From assembly GCF_902493135.1 (NCBI RefSeq), contig NZ_CABUOD010000035.1:1-50382 (forward strand): a DNA stretch of 50,382 nt. Reading direction: 5' to 3'. The notes beneath the pieces are model-generated. The model was not told the DNA's origin, made no database searches, and saw nothing but the letters and a program-made list of their open reading frames with translations. The stretch comes from an uncultured Parabacteroides sp. GTDB lineage: Bacteria > Bacteroidota > Bacteroidia > Bacteroidales > Tannerellaceae. Shown here one piece after another: positions 50,047 to 50,382 of the stretch (position 1 is its first letter; the number at the start of each line of letters is the position of its first letter). A program made the position numbers and the translations under genes.

Positions 50047-50382
50047 AGAATAAAAAATGAGAGATTGAGCAGATGAGCGCAGGAAGGTTGAAAACAAGGG
50101 GTTTAGAGGAAAACGGGCTGCAAGGACGAAGCCAAGCGAAACCGCCAAAAAGCCAACTGAAACCGGAGTTGCGTTACTATCCCGTTACTCTTTTCAAAAC
50201 GGCGGCGGAGATTTTAAGAGGCTTCCAACACGCTGAATTACAAGCCCGATTCGGAGGGTTCCGACTACAAATGTAGCAGAATTTTCGGATTATGGGCTGC
50301 ACACCTCGAAAAAAGTCGGTTTTCGGGCACGGCTCTTTCATTTAAAAAATAGACGAATATTGAAAATAAGGCTTATTTTATC
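50047..50382. other. Window end with no convincing gene
   Basis: A plus-strand frame at 50,073-50,276 (67 codons, ending FGGFRLQM) lacks a recognisable promoter, homologue or operon partner. I leave it as possible intergenic repeat DNA. No tRNA or terminator was recognised here. Confidence 0.4.

Noticed and set aside
50073..50276. A 67-codon frame near the window end
   Set aside because: It has no promoter, partner gene or recognisable domain. It may be part of a genomic repeat rather than a gene.

Overview
The window comes from a member of the Bacteroidales, probably a gut Bacteroides or Parabacteroides. The evidence is the LpxC-FabZ fusion gene, the core gene order (miaA, lpxA, lpxC/fabZ, lpxD, pyrF, prfA, purM), Bacteroidetes-type -7 boxes (TAnnTTTG) ahead of many genes, and Bacteroides-type mobilization genes. 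The genus cannot be fixed from the sequence alone.

Positions 1 to about 30,100 are a visibly AT-richer accessory region. It is made of two sibling integrative/mobilizable elements in the same orientation, stacked beside the 3' end of mnmE. Element 1 (about 1-10,455) reads on the minus strand from right to left: a four-module HTH/zinc-ribbon protein, a tyrosine integrase, a RhuM-like DNA-binding protein, a membrane protein, an excisionase-type HTH protein, a DUF3987 protein (broken by an in-frame amber codon), a primase-like zinc/TOPRIM protein, MobC, a relaxase and a small unknown gene. An unrecognised two-gene plus-strand unit (5,011-6,385), with its own promoter and a SEC-C zinc motif, sits between the HTH and membrane-protein genes.

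Element 2 (about 10,456-30,110) has diverged paralogues of the HTH/zinc-ribbon, integrase, membrane and excisionase-type proteins, plus a RepA-like ATPase, but no visible mobilization genes. Its left part is a plus-strand defence island: a relic hipB copy, an unknown 236-aa protein with an HEPN-like R-x5-H motif, hipBA, a small XRE regulator, a complete type I restriction-modification system (hsdM, hsdS, hsdR), a YgjP-type metallopeptidase, AbiH and RhuM. An 18-bp near-perfect direct repeat (10,897 and 25,241) brackets this cargo. About 790 bp of repeat-rich, probably non-coding DNA follows rhuM.

From about 30,120 onward the DNA is ordinary core chromosome: mnmE with its terminator, a DUF362 ferredoxin-like protein, a DUF4143-type ATPase, a nitroreductase, rpiA, a nucleoside phosphorylase, floA-nfeD-TPR, ttcA, a DUF486 protein, miaA, a pRiA4b-like protein, the lipid A genes lpxA, lpxC/fabZ and lpxD, then pyrF, prfA, purM and a LysM glucosaminidase. 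Core intergenic gaps repeatedly carry an AT-rich palindromic repeat based on GATTTATGATTTA.

The strongest candidates for something undescribed are the SEC-C two-gene cargo unit, the hipB-relic/HEPN-like unit, a 43-bp promoter/operator shared by two element 1 genes, the paired structured repeats at 24.8-25.1 kb, and a short minus-strand transcription unit at 10.47-10.73 kb. All functional statements rest on reading motifs; no database search was possible.
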